Of a stretch of DNA of 24,000 nt, positions 1 through 11,148 are shown piece by piece; positions within the stretch are counted from its first letter, which is position 1; the number at the start of each line of letters is the position of its first letter. The position numbers and the translations under genes are program-made. The DNA is taken from NCBI GenBank assembly GCA_009760855.2, contig WPIO01000001.1, positions 19,993,501-20,017,500 of the forward strand. Direction: 5' to 3'. The notes under the pieces were generated by a model that did no database searches, was not told the DNA's origin, and saw only the letters and a program-made list of their open reading frames with translations. This DNA is from Cristatella mucedo (taxonomy: Eukaryota > Bryozoa > Phylactolaemata > Cristatellidae).

Positions 1-449
1 TAGGTCTCGAAAAAAGTTCATGTCTACGCTCATCGTCCGAGAGACGGAATTAAGTTCGCAGGTTAACTCACCCACTCAGCCTCTAAATTTCTTCAAAGCA
101 TGCAAATATTAAGCATTCTTCTTTCTCATAGTGTAGCCATTGCCTATTGTAATGGATTCTAGCATAACTCGTAATTAAAATTTCTCGAGTTTTTAAAGCG
201 ACCAGAGTTTCTAATAACCGAGGTGTTCAGTCTTTTGGTATCGTGAGGTTTTAAAGGTATTGGGCAGCAAGTTTACACTCATTTACCAACCCCAAAACGA
301 ATTAACCGCAGTATTCTAACGTGCATCCATCAGCTAACCATTGGCTGAGAGAAAACGGCAAGCGAAATTAGTACAGCATGCCGAAATGTGATAATTGATA
401 TATTTAGGTGAAGTTTAATTTCATGATGCTTCATCCAGTTCCCGTTGAC
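1..449. other. Unassigned AT-rich stretch
   Basis: No frame shows recognisable protein similarity, and no RNA gene or repeat boundary is evident. LINE sequence begins near 450. Confidence 0.5.
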
Positions 450-1034
450 ACGATCGATCAAACCACTTCTCTCCGACCTGCACTGGCTACCAGTTTAGCA
501 ACGCATCGAATTCAAGGTTTTGCCACCCACTTTTAGGTCCCTTCCTTATTTGGCTCCAGCCTACCTATCAGATCTACTGCCCCATCAAGCTAAGCTGCGT
601 ACTATCCGCTTTCCGGAGTCTAACTGTTTACCCATACTTCATACAAACCTCTAATCCTTCGGAGACAGTTCATTTAGTTTGTAAACTCCAAAGACTTGGA
701 ACTTACTCCCGACTTGCGTCACGCTGCCCCCTGACTTGACAACATTTAAAAAGAAATTAAAAACCCGCCTATTTATCACAGCTTTTAGTGGGTCCCTGTG
801 ATTCGTCCTTGATGTGCTTATGCGTGCTGACACTGTGCATGCTGTCACTAACCAAACTTGCATGCTGACTCTGTGCATGTCAGCCCCTAGCCATGTCATT
901 CCTGATGTTTATTAAGCATGCTATTTATAAGCGTGTAAGTTTCGATCGCGTTTCTTGTAAAGCAAGTATAAAGCACCAAGAGAGAGATTGAGTTCTCCGA
1001 GTGTGCTTTATCAAGAGCTTTGTTATCAATATTA
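450..1034 (+). mobile_element. CR1/L2-like LINE, family B, 3' fragment (decayed)
   Basis: A 5'-truncated relic of a non-LTR retrotransposon, covering the end of the reverse-transcriptase ORF and the 3' UTR. Read with frame corrections, it gives the family signatures DLHWLPV, AYLSDLLP, FGDSSFS and LTTFKKKLKT, followed by the ORF end (AFSGSL, stop). Several in-frame stops mark it as dead (for example after DLHWLPV). Its 3' UTR aligns with the better-preserved minus-strand copy at 15621-16370: both share the stretch around TGATTCGTCC, the GCTGACACTGT block, and a terminal TTTATCAAG...ATTATT. The 5' edge near 450 and the 3' edge near 1034 are estimates from that alignment by eye. Confidence 0.8.
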
Positions 1035-1939
1035 TTTTAAAGCAACCTAAGAGCAGTAGAATTGTTTTGGGTAACTACCTTCAAAATACTAGTCCCATTA
1101 AATTTAGCTTGACGAAACCCTATACATTCTAAGGTGCGTTCATAGAAAATTTTCACGAAAAGTGAGCAATTAGCTTTACTGCATTGCCGGGTGCCGGCAG
1201 AATATTTATCACCTAGGTTCAGCTGAATTTCTATCATCAAATATCAAGTATTTATTCGCAGGGCTTGTCCTGATTAGGAGCTAAGTTTGGCATAGTGGAG
1301 TACCTGCTCACTTGCTCAAAACGATACCTGAGTCCAGCCAAGTTGAGAGGCTGTTGCTGGCCAAAATTCTTTGCTCGTCGGCATTAAGAGGGTAGCTTTG
1401 CATGTACACTGAGTTTTGGCAGTGTTTATTACCGTTTAAAGGTCCTTGGGACCACGTGGGATCCGTAAATGCGATTCGTTTTCGATGCCTGCACATCTGC
1501 AGAGAGCTCACGTATGTCGCATAAGTCGTTCTATGCAGACTATGCAGAATGGAGAATGATGATAGTAATAATACATTTATATAATGCCCTAAAAGGACTC
1601 CAGATAGGCACGTGTTAGGGATGCTGCAAGTGCCCTCTCGGGCGTTCCTCTCCGCCTTCGTAGCTGAGTCCAACTCAACTTTGCTGCTCAAGCCCACAAG
1701 GCAAGGCTCGCCAGCGAGTGTCAGCCGATCATGCCCGCCTGCGGTTATTTACGGCCGTCGCAGGTGAGTTACTAGTTCTCTCCATTCGCTACGGCAGTTC
1801 CAGCCTCCTACTGGACGGTTCCATTTTGCAACCCACCGAGTGAGCTAGGATGCACTCACGTCCGACGGACGATGCTCCATCCGCGCTGTGCACGACGGAT
1901 TCGCCATTCAGTCGGGCGGCCAGAGGCACGCAGCTCAGC
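1035..1939. other. Unassigned; possible minus-strand repeat tail
   Basis: No gene is recognised. A minus-strand frame is open for 129 codons (1308-1697), but its translation matches nothing I know. On the minus strand near 1560-1590 the sequence reads ATATAAATGTATTATTA, which resembles the 3' ends of L2-like LINEs or their SINE partners. A repeat body may therefore extend from about 1700 down to 1550. The stretch 1690-1930 is GC-richer than its surroundings, without a supported function. Confidence 0.35.
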
Positions 1940-3843
1940 GGTCGCGGAGTCGTTGAGGCGACGGAGAGAGCTCGACTTTGAAAAAATTGTGCACATTCGT
2001 GCCTCCATTGAGCCCACTCCGAACAAAGCAATCGCCGTTCCTCAACCTGCGACCTTTCTTAAAAGGTTCTCCGATGTTTCTGCCTGTGATGTGGCTGCCT
2101 TATTAAGGTCTAGCAAAAAGAGCTCGTCTCCTGAAGACCCTATACCTTCATCTCTGTGGTCTTCACTTGCAGACCAACTTAGCCTTGCCATAACCAAGAT
2201 TTTTAATGCTTCTTTGGGAAAAGGGGTCGTCCCCAAGTCCTTCAAATCGGCAATCGTTAGACCTATTCTTAAAAAGCCTGGATTAGACACAGAGGTCCTA
2301 GCAAACTATCGTCCAGTTTCCCTTCTTCCGTTCTTATCAAAGATTCTTGAAAAAATTGTTGCTAAGCAGCTAGTTGAACATGTTGAAAATAATGGAATGT
2401 CAGAAACATTTCAATCAGGGTTCAAGAGGCAGCACTCTACTGATACTGCTCTCCTCCGTGTTAACAATGACATTCTACGTGGCAACGACGACGGGAATGT
2501 CACTGCCCTAGCTCTGCTAGATCTGTCTGCTGCCTTTGACACCATTGATCACGAAGTTCTGCTTGAACGACTGAGAACAACGATCGGTCTGGCAGACGAA
2601 GCACTGGCGTGGTTTAAATCCTACTTGTCTGATCGTGTTCAATCCGTGTCGTGTGGGGGTCGGGTCTCAGACTTAAGAAGGGTCACCTGTGGAGTCCCTC
2701 AAGGGTCTGTACTCGGTCCCTTGCAGTTCTCCATTTATACACAACCTCTGGGAAAAGTGATTACGGCCCGTGGAATAAGATATCATTTCTATGCTGATGA
2801 TACTCAGTTGTGTTTGTCATTCAAACCGTCGGAATCTGCTGCAGCAACTGAGAAACTGAATGCTTGCCTTGCCGATATTCGATCCTGGATGTCGGAAAAC
2901 TTCCTTAAATTAAATGACAATAAAACCGAACTGCTGTTCATAGGAGACCCTAAGCGTGTAGCTGGATTAAAAGGCTTTGCTGTTCTAATAGGTGGTGCTA
3001 TTGTGCGATCTTCACCACGTACTCGAAATTTAGCTGTCGTGTTCGACAGCTGCCTCAATTCAATTTCAAAAGCTTCATTCAGAAGACTGCTTCTACAGCT
3101 AGCCATCACATCCGATCCCGATCCAAGACTAGAAGCTGTCTCCCACAGTGGCTTGTAAAAGATTTAACTAGCTCTTTAGTTCTGTCTCGGCTTGATTATT
3201 GTAATTCCTTTTTGGCTGGGCTGCCAAAGAAAGCTATTAGGCCACTACAGCTGACTATGAATATGGCTGCAAGGCTGGTCTTCAAGTCCCAGCGGTTCGA
3301 GCACTTGTCACCTCTGCTGAAAGAGCTAGGATGGTTGCCGGTTGAGCAAAGGATACAGAGCAAAGTTCTTAAGCTGACCCACAAGGCCCGCCACGGCTTA
3401 GCTCCTTCGTACCTAGCTGAACTGCTGCATCAGTTTTAGCCTGTTCGCGCCCTCAGGTCCTGTGTGGACAATAAATTAGCTGTCCCATTCCTCCGCTTAA
3501 AGACAGTTGGCGACAGAAGCTTTAGCTCTGCAGGTCCTAGACTGTGGAACTCGCTTCCACAATTCTTACGCAACGACAACTACTCTCCAACTGCCGACTG
3601 TGGCACATCTTTTTCAGCGGTCCTGAACTGCTACTTCTATGCTACCCACTACCTCAACTGCTCTCCTGACTCTGCTATGCTTCCCAATTTCTCTTTGTTG
3701 CGTGAGATGAAGTCTGTTGGGTACCGAAGGCGTACCAAAAGCTGCTTAGGCTGCGAGTGAGCTATACAAAACTCTCTTGCGTAACACCCACATGGTCTTC
3801 ATGACTTTGTGGAGTTACTGACGGAGATACATTACATTACATT
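1940..3843 (+). pseudogene. CR1/L2-like LINE, family A: reverse transcriptase ORF, frameshifted
   Basis: A non-LTR retrotransposon (Jockey/CR1/L2 group), truncated at the 5' end and lacking the endonuclease. The long frame open from 1872 to 3158 holds the reverse transcriptase: NYRPVSLLP near 2304, LLDLSAAFDTIDH near 2514, GVPQGSVLGP near 2691, the catalytic YADD at 2790-2801, and FLKLNDNKTELLFIG near 2900. Around 3060-3140 the frame shifts. The usual C-terminal part continues in another frame (SRLDYCN, LAGLPKKAI, LGWLPVEQRI, then a TAG at 3437-3439, then FLRLKTVGDRSFSSAGP and LWNSLPQFL). The element ends in ATTACATTACATT near 3830-3843, the short tandem 3' tail typical of this group. The residues encoded before about 1940 do not fit the family, so I place the 5' truncation there rather than at the first methionine. 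At least one frameshift and one stop make it non-functional. It is an opposite-orientation relative of the copy at 7361-9185. Confidence 0.92.
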
Positions 3844-4975
3844 TGACACGAGCTTGATTCTGCTGTGTTGGACTAGACGAGGGGAAGCAACTCTAAACCA
3901 GGCTGACACGAGTCGTTCTCGCTGGGGAAGGCGTTGGCTTAGTCATTAAAAATGCTAAATTATATTTAATGCTGAGGCGCTAAACTTTTGGCGGGGAGCC
4001 GCTTCACGACCCGAGCATTAGAAAAGCAGCTGCCTAGCGGCTTCCGCACGGGAAATTTCGGGAGTTACCCCCGCTCCTGTACGAGTACTGTAGGAGTTAT
4101 CTCCCTCAAACCACATTGATATTTCTCAAATACTAATCGACCGAAAAGCATGCAAATTTGCAGAAACAACAAGGGCAACATTATCTATATTTTGATGTAA
4201 CCATGGTGCCACTTTGACCTTTTGATGACCTTTACAAGTCAAGGTCAAATTTCGCTTCGGTATATCGTTCGGTTTTATTCAAACGGATTCATTACTATGC
4301 ATCGTAGAAATATGCTAAAAATATGTTAAACCTCTCAAAAAATGCAGAACACTTTTTTGAGCTTGAGTTTTTTTCTAAACAGTAAATAAACAGATTTTGT
4401 GACGTTGAAAAAATCACATTAATCAGGAAAGTGTCGATCATATGACTTTAAAGGACAGTGATGCTATACTTTATTCACATAAAACCAAACTTGAGAAAGC
4501 CATGGGTTAAAAAAGTTGACCAGAGCTTATATTCCAAATTTCAAGTCGATGTTGCCATAGATGGTTAATCTGTAGCATCTCAAAGCCTACCTGTTCAGGA
4601 AGCACAGTCAACGTTGCCTGATTATAGCCCAACCAGCTGGCAGCACATAACTTTATGTCAAAAAGCTAATAGCCGTCATAAAATGTTGCCAATACTGTCA
4701 ATACATCTTTCTGGTGGACCATACATTTCACACAATCATACATTTCAAGTTTATCGGATCACTATTATCGGAGATATGACATGAGCATTTTTCAAAAGAA
4801 ATCTGTTGAGCTGGACGTATTACTTCCGGTTTAAGTATGTCTTACAAAATAGTTTTAATTACCATGTTCTGGTCATCTTTCAACTACCACAATTTAGAAT
4901 TGCATTTTTAACTGGTTGGTCTTTTAACAGGCAAATTTCCAAAAAACTGAAAATTATTTACCAGTTTGCTCGAAT
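3844..4975. other. Unassigned AT-rich DNA with repeat-like segments
   Basis: No gene is supported. A segment near 4050-4110 reads GGGAGTTA...GGAGTTATCTCCCT, and the segment around 4200-4250 carries repeated TGACCT/AGGTCA words. Both remind me of dispersed repeats in marine invertebrate genomes, from memory only. The rest (4260-4975) is AT-rich and features no readable frame. Confidence 0.4.
4215..4247. promoter_or_regulatory. Cluster of nuclear-receptor-like half-sites
   Basis: Two TGACCT half-sites at 4215-4220 and 4226-4231 are separated by exactly five bases, a DR5 arrangement. They are followed on the opposite strand sense by TCAAGGTCA at 4239-4247, an extended monomer site of the NR5A/ERR type. 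The words are seen directly. Receptor binding is inference, and the cluster may simply belong to a dispersed repeat. Confidence 0.3.
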
Positions 4976-5124
4976 TCCCCCTGTGGCCGCAAAGATGGCG
5001 CTCGCAGGGGTGCTGGTCAATGCCGACGCGTGATGAATGCAGGAGAATCTCTGAACCACTGAACCACGGCTGGCGACTTGGATACACGAAAACATCATGA
5101 CACTATTGGAACGCGGCGGCTGCA
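4976..5124 (+). promoter_or_regulatory. Possible promoter/5' UTR with AAGATGGCG motif
   Basis: Base composition rises abruptly in GC from 4976. AAAGATGGCG at 4990-4999 resembles the YY1-type element (core AAGATGGCG) found at start sites of many animal genes. Its ATG opens a 12-codon upstream frame ending in TGA at 5031-5033. The next good ATG is at 5125, with G at -3 and G at +4. No TATA box is evident. Confidence 0.35.
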
Positions 5125-5376
5125 ATGGAGAGCACTGATATTTACGATAACAAGCCGATGTACGTAGCAAAGAAGAGTCTATTCAACAGCGACAGAAGTT
5201 TAAAGGCGTCCAACATCGGACATGGCGAACAGCAACTCTTGCACGGCGCCCTGAGTGGAACACTGAAATACCGACCGGGGCCAAGGCCAAGGCCAAGCCC
5301 AGGTGGCGCAACTCGTGCCTCCTGGTTCACCGTCTTGAGCTCAACCTTTGCTTTGATTAAAAGAATAGAGCACTGA
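5125..5376 (+). CDS. Hypothetical protein or first coding exon (83 codons, uncertain)
   Basis: The frame opens at an ATG in strong Kozak context and runs 83 codons to TGA. The first 50 or so residues are hydrophilic and mixed (start MESTDIYDNKPMYVAKK), followed by a short PRPRPSPG run encoded by tandem CCAAGG hexamers near 5278-5300. I do not recognise the protein. It could be a first exon using the weak donor CCCAG|GTGGCG at 5301/5302, which would leave about 59 residues. The minus-strand frame over 5142-5591 is longer, but its Gly-Leu run is the antisense of the same hexamers. There are no hydrophobic helices, so it is not itself a tetraspanin start. Support is limited to composition, start context and position. 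Confidence 0.3.
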   Translation: MESTDIYDNKPMYVAKKSLFNSDRSLKASNIGHGEQQLLHGALSGTLKYRPGPRPRPSPGGATRASWFTVLSSTFALIKRIEH

Positions 5377-6430
5377 TGGCCACCCATTAAATAAGTTAGA
5401 TAGCTAATACAACCGGTAAATTGAGTGCGACAAAATACGTTCACAGACGCTAGACTGCAGGGACAGCGCACAGTTCGACAGTCACGGTCAGGCACACGCC
5501 CCGGTATGATTAGGCATCCGCTCAGGTTCGGAGACCACCCACTGTCGTAGCAGCCACTTGTTGGTGACACGCACAGTCGTCGCAACGCCATTCTCAGTCA
5601 TACTTACATACGCCTGTAGAGTATTTATTCTTTAATGGTATTTTGGGAGCGTCAGACATTTTAGAAAGCGCTTCCAACGATCATTTCACTGGCCGATCTC
5701 ACTCATCTAACATTGAATAAACAGGAAACTGAGCAGTATTTGTTTGCCTTTTCTTGGATATCAGAGCAACATTTAAACAGTTTTATCCGTCGACTGGCAA
5801 AAAATACTATTCACGCTATATACATGCAAATTCGCAGCACTCTTCACATAAGATGTTGTTTAGATGACACTTTATAACGTGTATATTTCATCGTTGCTCC
5901 CTGAGAGCAAGTGTTGTTTCCTATTGCTCTGACTCAAAATTACTAGTACCAAAAAATGTTGCTTTTCCCTGCGGGATGGTAATACACTTAAAATTTAAGT
6001 ATTGTTTTGGAGCATTTCAGATATAAACAGCTAGGGTCAAGAGTTAGTAATTAAATAAAAAATTGATACTCTTGAACAAGATTAATGTATTGCTTAATCA
6101 TGATATTCAAATAACTGAAATCAAACTTTATTGAATTTAAAAAAACTGCAGTTGGATTGATCTGCCCTGATCATAAAATAAAGAACTTCGTTGGAGGATG
6201 GTATTGATCAGTTTTTGAACTCATTGCTTTTATAAAAAATAATAGTACATTCCATCTTAAGACTTACCATTATTAAATATAATCCAGTAAATGAGCCTTA
6301 AACCTATTATACCAGTTTAGTTCCAGATGCGGCAGTGAATACACAACTGAACTTATCTGAAATAGCATCACGAGACTGCTACATGCTTCAGAAGCATGTT
6401 GCTATGCCTCTGGTCAAGTCATAAAGACAG
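5377..6430. other. Unassigned; AT-rich after 5600
   Basis: From 5400 to 5600 the sequence is moderately GC-rich with short open frames on the minus strand that I cannot assign. From 5600 to 6430 it is AT-rich, without a convincing exon. A 19-bp inverted repeat (ACATGCTTC, one base, GAAGCATGT) sits at 6381-6399, just before the pseudogene. Confidence 0.4.
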
Positions 6431-7345
6431 GGGTTACACACTCCGTACTCCGTGGATGCTTCCGGTGACATTTTTAAGGCGTACTTCGACGTGCTTTTCG
6501 GGGATCAGAGCAAGTGCTGGGCACCTAGTTTCACCTGCGAGAACTTCAAGAAAGATCTAAAAGGTAAGATTCAAAATTACTGCTCGTAATCGCACTATAT
6601 AAAATCGATAGCCCTGAATGAACTAGATTAATCGTGGGTGAAATACTCTTTTTTCATTGTTTACATCAAAGCGCTTAATTTTTCTCTTTAGGATGGTACG
6701 TACAATAAATAAACCATCCATAAAGAAGCCTGCTATCACAAGAATTTGGCTGGAAGCCACTGGCCACTTAAGGAACAGCTTGCTTTTATGGAAACGTGGA
6801 ACCTTCCAGAATTCGGACATGGAAACAGAAAGCAACTGTTAGTTATGCCACATACAGGCATAAGACCTGCCCCTTCACAATTCTCAGATCATCCATCCTT
6901 CTGAAAGAGAGAGGAACCATCTTCACAAGAGCTTAACAAGTCAGAGAGCGAGAAAGACATTGTAGGTCCAGATGTAAATCTCCGATATGAAGCTAGGGAA
7001 AAGAAACTCGAACTAGCACAACCAAACACGACATCAACGACCAGATCGAAGAACTTGATCTCAATTATTCAATTTTGAAGTGTTTGACGTCCGGTATTCT
7101 GCAGTGGAATTGTTTAAATCAATATTCTCAAGTCACACACCGCAGAGCACATCCCCAAGCTTTCATCGGTTTCTTCCTGGCACGTTGATTCAAATTCGGA
7201 CACCGTTTGACCTGTCTGCTCGAGGTAGCAGGAATGTCTAACTACCTGAATGGAAGTTGCCTCCTTCCTTAAAGGCTCAGCCAGAAGCCTTAAAACGGTA
7301 CTTTTCCAAAAATGAAGCAAGTGCGACTCTGTTTTTCTGGCTCAC
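6431..7345 (+). pseudogene. Broken, intron-containing copy of the 'GDQ-WAP' multicopy protein family
   Basis: Exon 1 (6431-6563) follows AAAGACAG and reads in frame through IFKAYFDVLFGDQSKCWAP to KKDLK-G. It ends at the donor GTAAGA. The intron is 6564-6691 with acceptor CTTTAG, and exon 2 resumes the same codon to give G-W-Y. A TAA at 6706-6708 and frame changes follow. Later pieces still match the family order: PAITRIWLEATGH (near 6730-6770), SEKDIVGPDVNL (near 6945-6980), NDQIEELDLNYSILK (near 7040-7080), LQWN, and LPEWKLPPSLKA (near 7240-7275). I know this family, from memory, as long uncharacterised proteins repeated many times in cnidarian, insect and other invertebrate genomes (typical FGDQ-K-WAPH, then IWREP and YFC motifs). 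Their function is unknown to me. This copy lacks its usual C-terminal half. A minus-strand LINE starts about 15 bp after the last similarity. Confidence 0.7.
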
Positions 7346-7360
7346 GCACCGACGACAGGG

Positions 7361-9185
7361 AATTGTGTGATGTATCTTCATTTGTAACTCCAAAAAGACT
7401 AAGCGGATGTTTTAGTGGAGTTTTTTACAGCTCATTTAAAGCCAGGACGTCTATCTGTACGTTTACGTTAGCCAACAGACGTCGTCGCTCGCAAAAAATA
7501 GAAAGTGAGAAACATGTCTGAGTCAGAAGGGCAGTTGAGGCGGTGAGTAGCATGGCAGTAGCAGCTCAAGACGGCTGGAAATGAGGTGTCATAATTGGCA
7601 GCAGGAAAGTAGATGTTATTGACTGCGAATTGCGGGAGTGAGTTAGACAGTCTCGGGGATTCAGAGCAAAAACTTCCGCCACCAACGATCTTAAGCGGAG
7701 GAATAGAAAATCTAATTTACTTTCCATACAGAACATGAGGGCACGAGGAGGCTGAAAATGGTGCAAGTATGAAAAAGACAAGCGATGGCATGCATTTTGG
7801 GCAGTGTTAGAATTTTCATTTCTATGAGCTGGTACATCTGGAGCCGTCGACTCTTGTTCATACACGGCTGAAACATTGGTATTTGTTTAATAGTCTTAAA
7901 TCCAAAATTGCGTCAAGCTGCAGAGGCTTATTTGTTTTTTGGTAGCCTAGCCGAGGTGGAATGCATAGCTTAGTCTAGGTGAAACCATAGAACTAATTGA
8001 ATTATTAGCAAGTCATTGTGGTAGATAGTCTGCAATCTAAGGCAAGGATCAAACTGATGGCTATTTAGGAGGCTGTACTCTTAATGAAGTTCCAAATGTA
8101 AGCAGTTACCAAAAGGGCACTTATATTCTGAGCCCATGGCGAATCTACTCGCTAAAGTATCATCAAATAAAAAAATCACAGTCTCCCTGTCCAGTCAAAC
8201 GCTTGGTCAGTCCTATGAGTAGAAGTTCGGTTGTATCGTCTTTAACTTCAAAGAAATTGACCGAGATTCATCATCAAATGTCTTTAATGCAAGCATTTAT
8301 TTTATCAATCGCTACAGTAGATTTCGGCAGTTTAAATTACAGATATAGCTGGCTATCGTCGGAATAGAAGTTGTAGTCGATCGTATGGGTCTGAATCTCT
8401 TTTTTCTGGAGGCTCGCTATAAATAGAGAACAGCAAAGAATCGAGAATGAATCCCCGTGGAACTCCACGGATGACTGGTCTGCGAATGAGACTTCGCGAT
8501 CAGACGACGTGGACTGAACACAGTCAGGACAAGGAAGATTCTAACACCGCCGTTTCTCGTCAGCCAGATTCATCGTTATTATCAATCATTCAAGCAGCAA
8601 ATCGCGATCAACATAGTCGGTCGCAGCTGATAGATCAAGCAGATATATTTCAGGAACAGTGCCGTCATAGCTTTTGTTTACGACTTCTTTGGTTACAGGG
8701 AGGAGAGAAGTTCCAAGGAGTAGTGTTGCTTGAATCCCAACAGACATTGTTTCTGACATCACAAGCCTCTCAGTTTGTTCTACCAGCGGTTTGCCGAAAA
8801 TTGTTTCGAGTATCTTTAACTTGAAAAGAAGAGAAAAAACTGAGGGCAGTTATGTAGAATCTTAAAATAATTCAATCCACGCTTTTTAAATATGGCTCGA
8901 ACGATTGCTGATTTGAAAGACTTTGGAACAACCCAGTTATCCAGGGAGGTATTAAAGATCTTATCTTGGCTGGACTAGGTTCGTGTGAAGCCTGTGAAGG
9001 CCAGAGAGGCCATCGCTATCGTGTCTTCATGAGGTGATCTCTTTTATTTATATTGAACTAAGGTAACCGCACACAGAAAGCTCGAAAACTATCAAGGTGC
9101 AGGTCTAAGGTTGCGACTAAACGTTTGCCTTAGTCGGAGGCGGCTTAATAGAGGCACGTTTACGTACAATATCCTTAATAAGAAG
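7361..9185 (-). pseudogene. CR1/L2-like LINE, family A, minus-strand decayed copy
   Basis: Read on the minus strand, this aligns in order with the plus copy at 1940-3843. ATTAAGGATATTGTACG near 9170 matches its start. Then come NTSLDNWVVPKSFKSAIVRA (near 8900-8960), ILETIFGKPLVE (near 8790-8820), LLDLSAA (near 8620), GVPRGFILDSLLFSIY (near 8410-8465), a YSDD at the catalytic position (8355-8366), NFFEVKDDTTELLLIG (near 8210-8260), and LHHFQPPRAL plus FLFLRLRSL (near 7690-7770). It ends near 7361, where ACATCACACAATT stands in for the ATTAC tail. Many stops and frameshifts make it dead. The apparent plus-strand frame at 8447-8824 is only its antisense. The 5' edge is uncertain by 100 bp or more. 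Confidence 0.88.
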
Positions 9186-9582
9186 GCCAGGGCACGAGAC
9201 CTTGTAGCATTTGCAAGCAGAGAGTTCACTGCCTTGTCTGGGGTACAACATGCAGGACTTCAGCTTGGGATTGTAAGAAAAGCCCTGTTATTTACGTATG
9301 CATACATAAAATCTATGATCGCGCGCTATAATTCTACATACCTTGCGAATCTACCTCATAAATGAAAATTCAATCTGCTTCCCTTAGATTGTCGTCTTCA
9401 CATAAAACCCTGCAGGTCTGCAGCGGTGGTAATATTGATATAAAGTCGCAGAAAGTGTTCAGTGACAGTAAACTGCAAGCGTCGCTCATAAGACAAAAAT
9501 TGCAAACTCATTACACGAGTTGTGCTAAGCCAAAGCTTATTTGAGACGGAGCATGTCAGTAAAATTACAGTAGGCTCACGAC
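9186..9582. other. Unassigned stretch between LINE and hAT-like element
   Basis: Short open frames occur on both strands, but none has a recognisable motif, start context or splice support. Part of 9186-9300 could still be an unaligned 5' portion of the minus-strand LINE. Confidence 0.35.
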
Positions 9583-9988
9583 CAGTAGTGGAGCCACGAT
9601 TTTCATCTAGACGAGGTATTACACGTATTACATAACGAGGTATTACACATACGTTAATATGGCAGCTAGTATGTCGACAGACAAGTTCGTATGTCGACGA
9701 ACGTATGAATAACGACAGACAAGCCATACCTGCCCTGGTAGTTATGTAGGGACCAATACCCGCACGATTGTTATGCAGGCAGGGTTAGACCCGCAATTAA
9801 TGAAAAATTATAGCGCGTATTCGGTGACTATTCAAAACGAACTCGTCGGTGGCACTTTGAGCAGAACTAAGACATAATTTCTTCTCTGATTACGGCCGTG
9901 GGGGAGCGCTTGAACTGGGGCTGCTCAGATCGCTACCCCGAAATAGGGGGTGGGGGCAAATGCCGCATGGGCCATGGCTCCGCCGAGG
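9583..9988. mobile_element. hAT-like non-autonomous DNA element, degenerate copy
   Basis: The left end CAGTAGTGGAGCCACGATTT matches the left terminus of the element at 23558. The right end (GGGGGCAAATGCCGC... then TGGCTCCGCC near 9976-9985) is the imperfect inverse, the usual CAGTGGCGGAGCCA-type terminal inverted repeat. An internal stretch near 9828-9905 (GAACTCG..GGTGG through ATAATTTCTTCTCTGATTACGGCCGTG) resembles the interior of the second copy. It contains a 24-bp tandem duplication: ACGAGGTATTACAC at 9611-9624 and again at 9635-9648. The flanking 8-mers agree at only 5 of 8 positions, so the target duplication is not convincing. No transposase is encoded. Confidence 0.6.
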
Positions 9989-10210
9989 CTTAGGAGTTTT
10001 TCAATTTCAACGCTTTTGCTTGTGCCGAATGTATGATAATAGATCAATTGTGGTGACATCGCAGCACGCCACACGCAGAATGCTATGCAGTCTCATGCAG
10101 GCTGGGTTGTTGGCTGCATAGTGAGCCAATTCTAAGACGGGTCATCATTAGTCACGTTAGTCAATCCACGGAGAACAAAATCGTGCTGCGGTCTCTTTTG
10201 CAAGTCTGAG

Positions 10211-11007
<797 letters not shown>

Positions 11008-11025
11008 AGAACGTTGCATGGGTAG

Positions 11026-11148
11026 AGACGCCGTTTGAACGCTCTCCTGGACGTCAGTAACTCGCTGCGGACGCGCCTGCTGAGCTCCTCTCCAAGCGCT
11101 CAACGGGAGCCGACAGACGGCTTCCGGCTAAGATCGCAGCTCGACTCT
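11026..11148 (+). CDS. Putative exon of tetraspanin 1: first part of the large extracellular loop
   Basis: 41 codons in one frame give a helical, amphipathic segment (NALLDVSNSLRTRLLSSS, then PTDGFRLRSQLDS). It resembles the helix-A-to-CCG part of a tetraspanin large loop. If the 29 bases 11149-11177 (GTCTTA...CATTCAG) are removed, this frame joins directly to LKCCGW in the next exon in phase 0. The upstream limit is set by an in-frame TAG at 11023-11025, which would also serve as a weak acceptor (GGGTAG). The stronger acceptor CTCTCAG at 11008 opens a different frame that stops at 11058. Either the gene has a frameshift here, or the weak acceptor is used, or this stretch is not coding. I favour coding, on loop-like sequence and GC content. 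Confidence 0.4.

Noticed and set aside
1308-1697. 129-codon minus-strand frame
   Set aside because: Translation is not recognisable. The ATATAAATGTATTATTA segment within it looks like a repeat 3' end rather than coding sequence.
5142-5591. 149-codon minus-strand frame
   Set aside because: The Gly-Leu run is the antisense of CCAAGG hexamers. No domain is recognised and the start context is unremarkable. The plus-strand frame is marginally preferable.
7566-7865. Minus-strand 99-codon frame as a gene
   Set aside because: It is the C-terminal part of the minus-strand family A LINE (LHHFQPPRAL, FLFLRLRSL).
8447-8824. 125-codon plus-strand frame
   Set aside because: Its reverse complement aligns motif by motif with the LINE reverse transcriptase (LLDLSAA, GVPRGF), so it is antisense of a decayed LINE.
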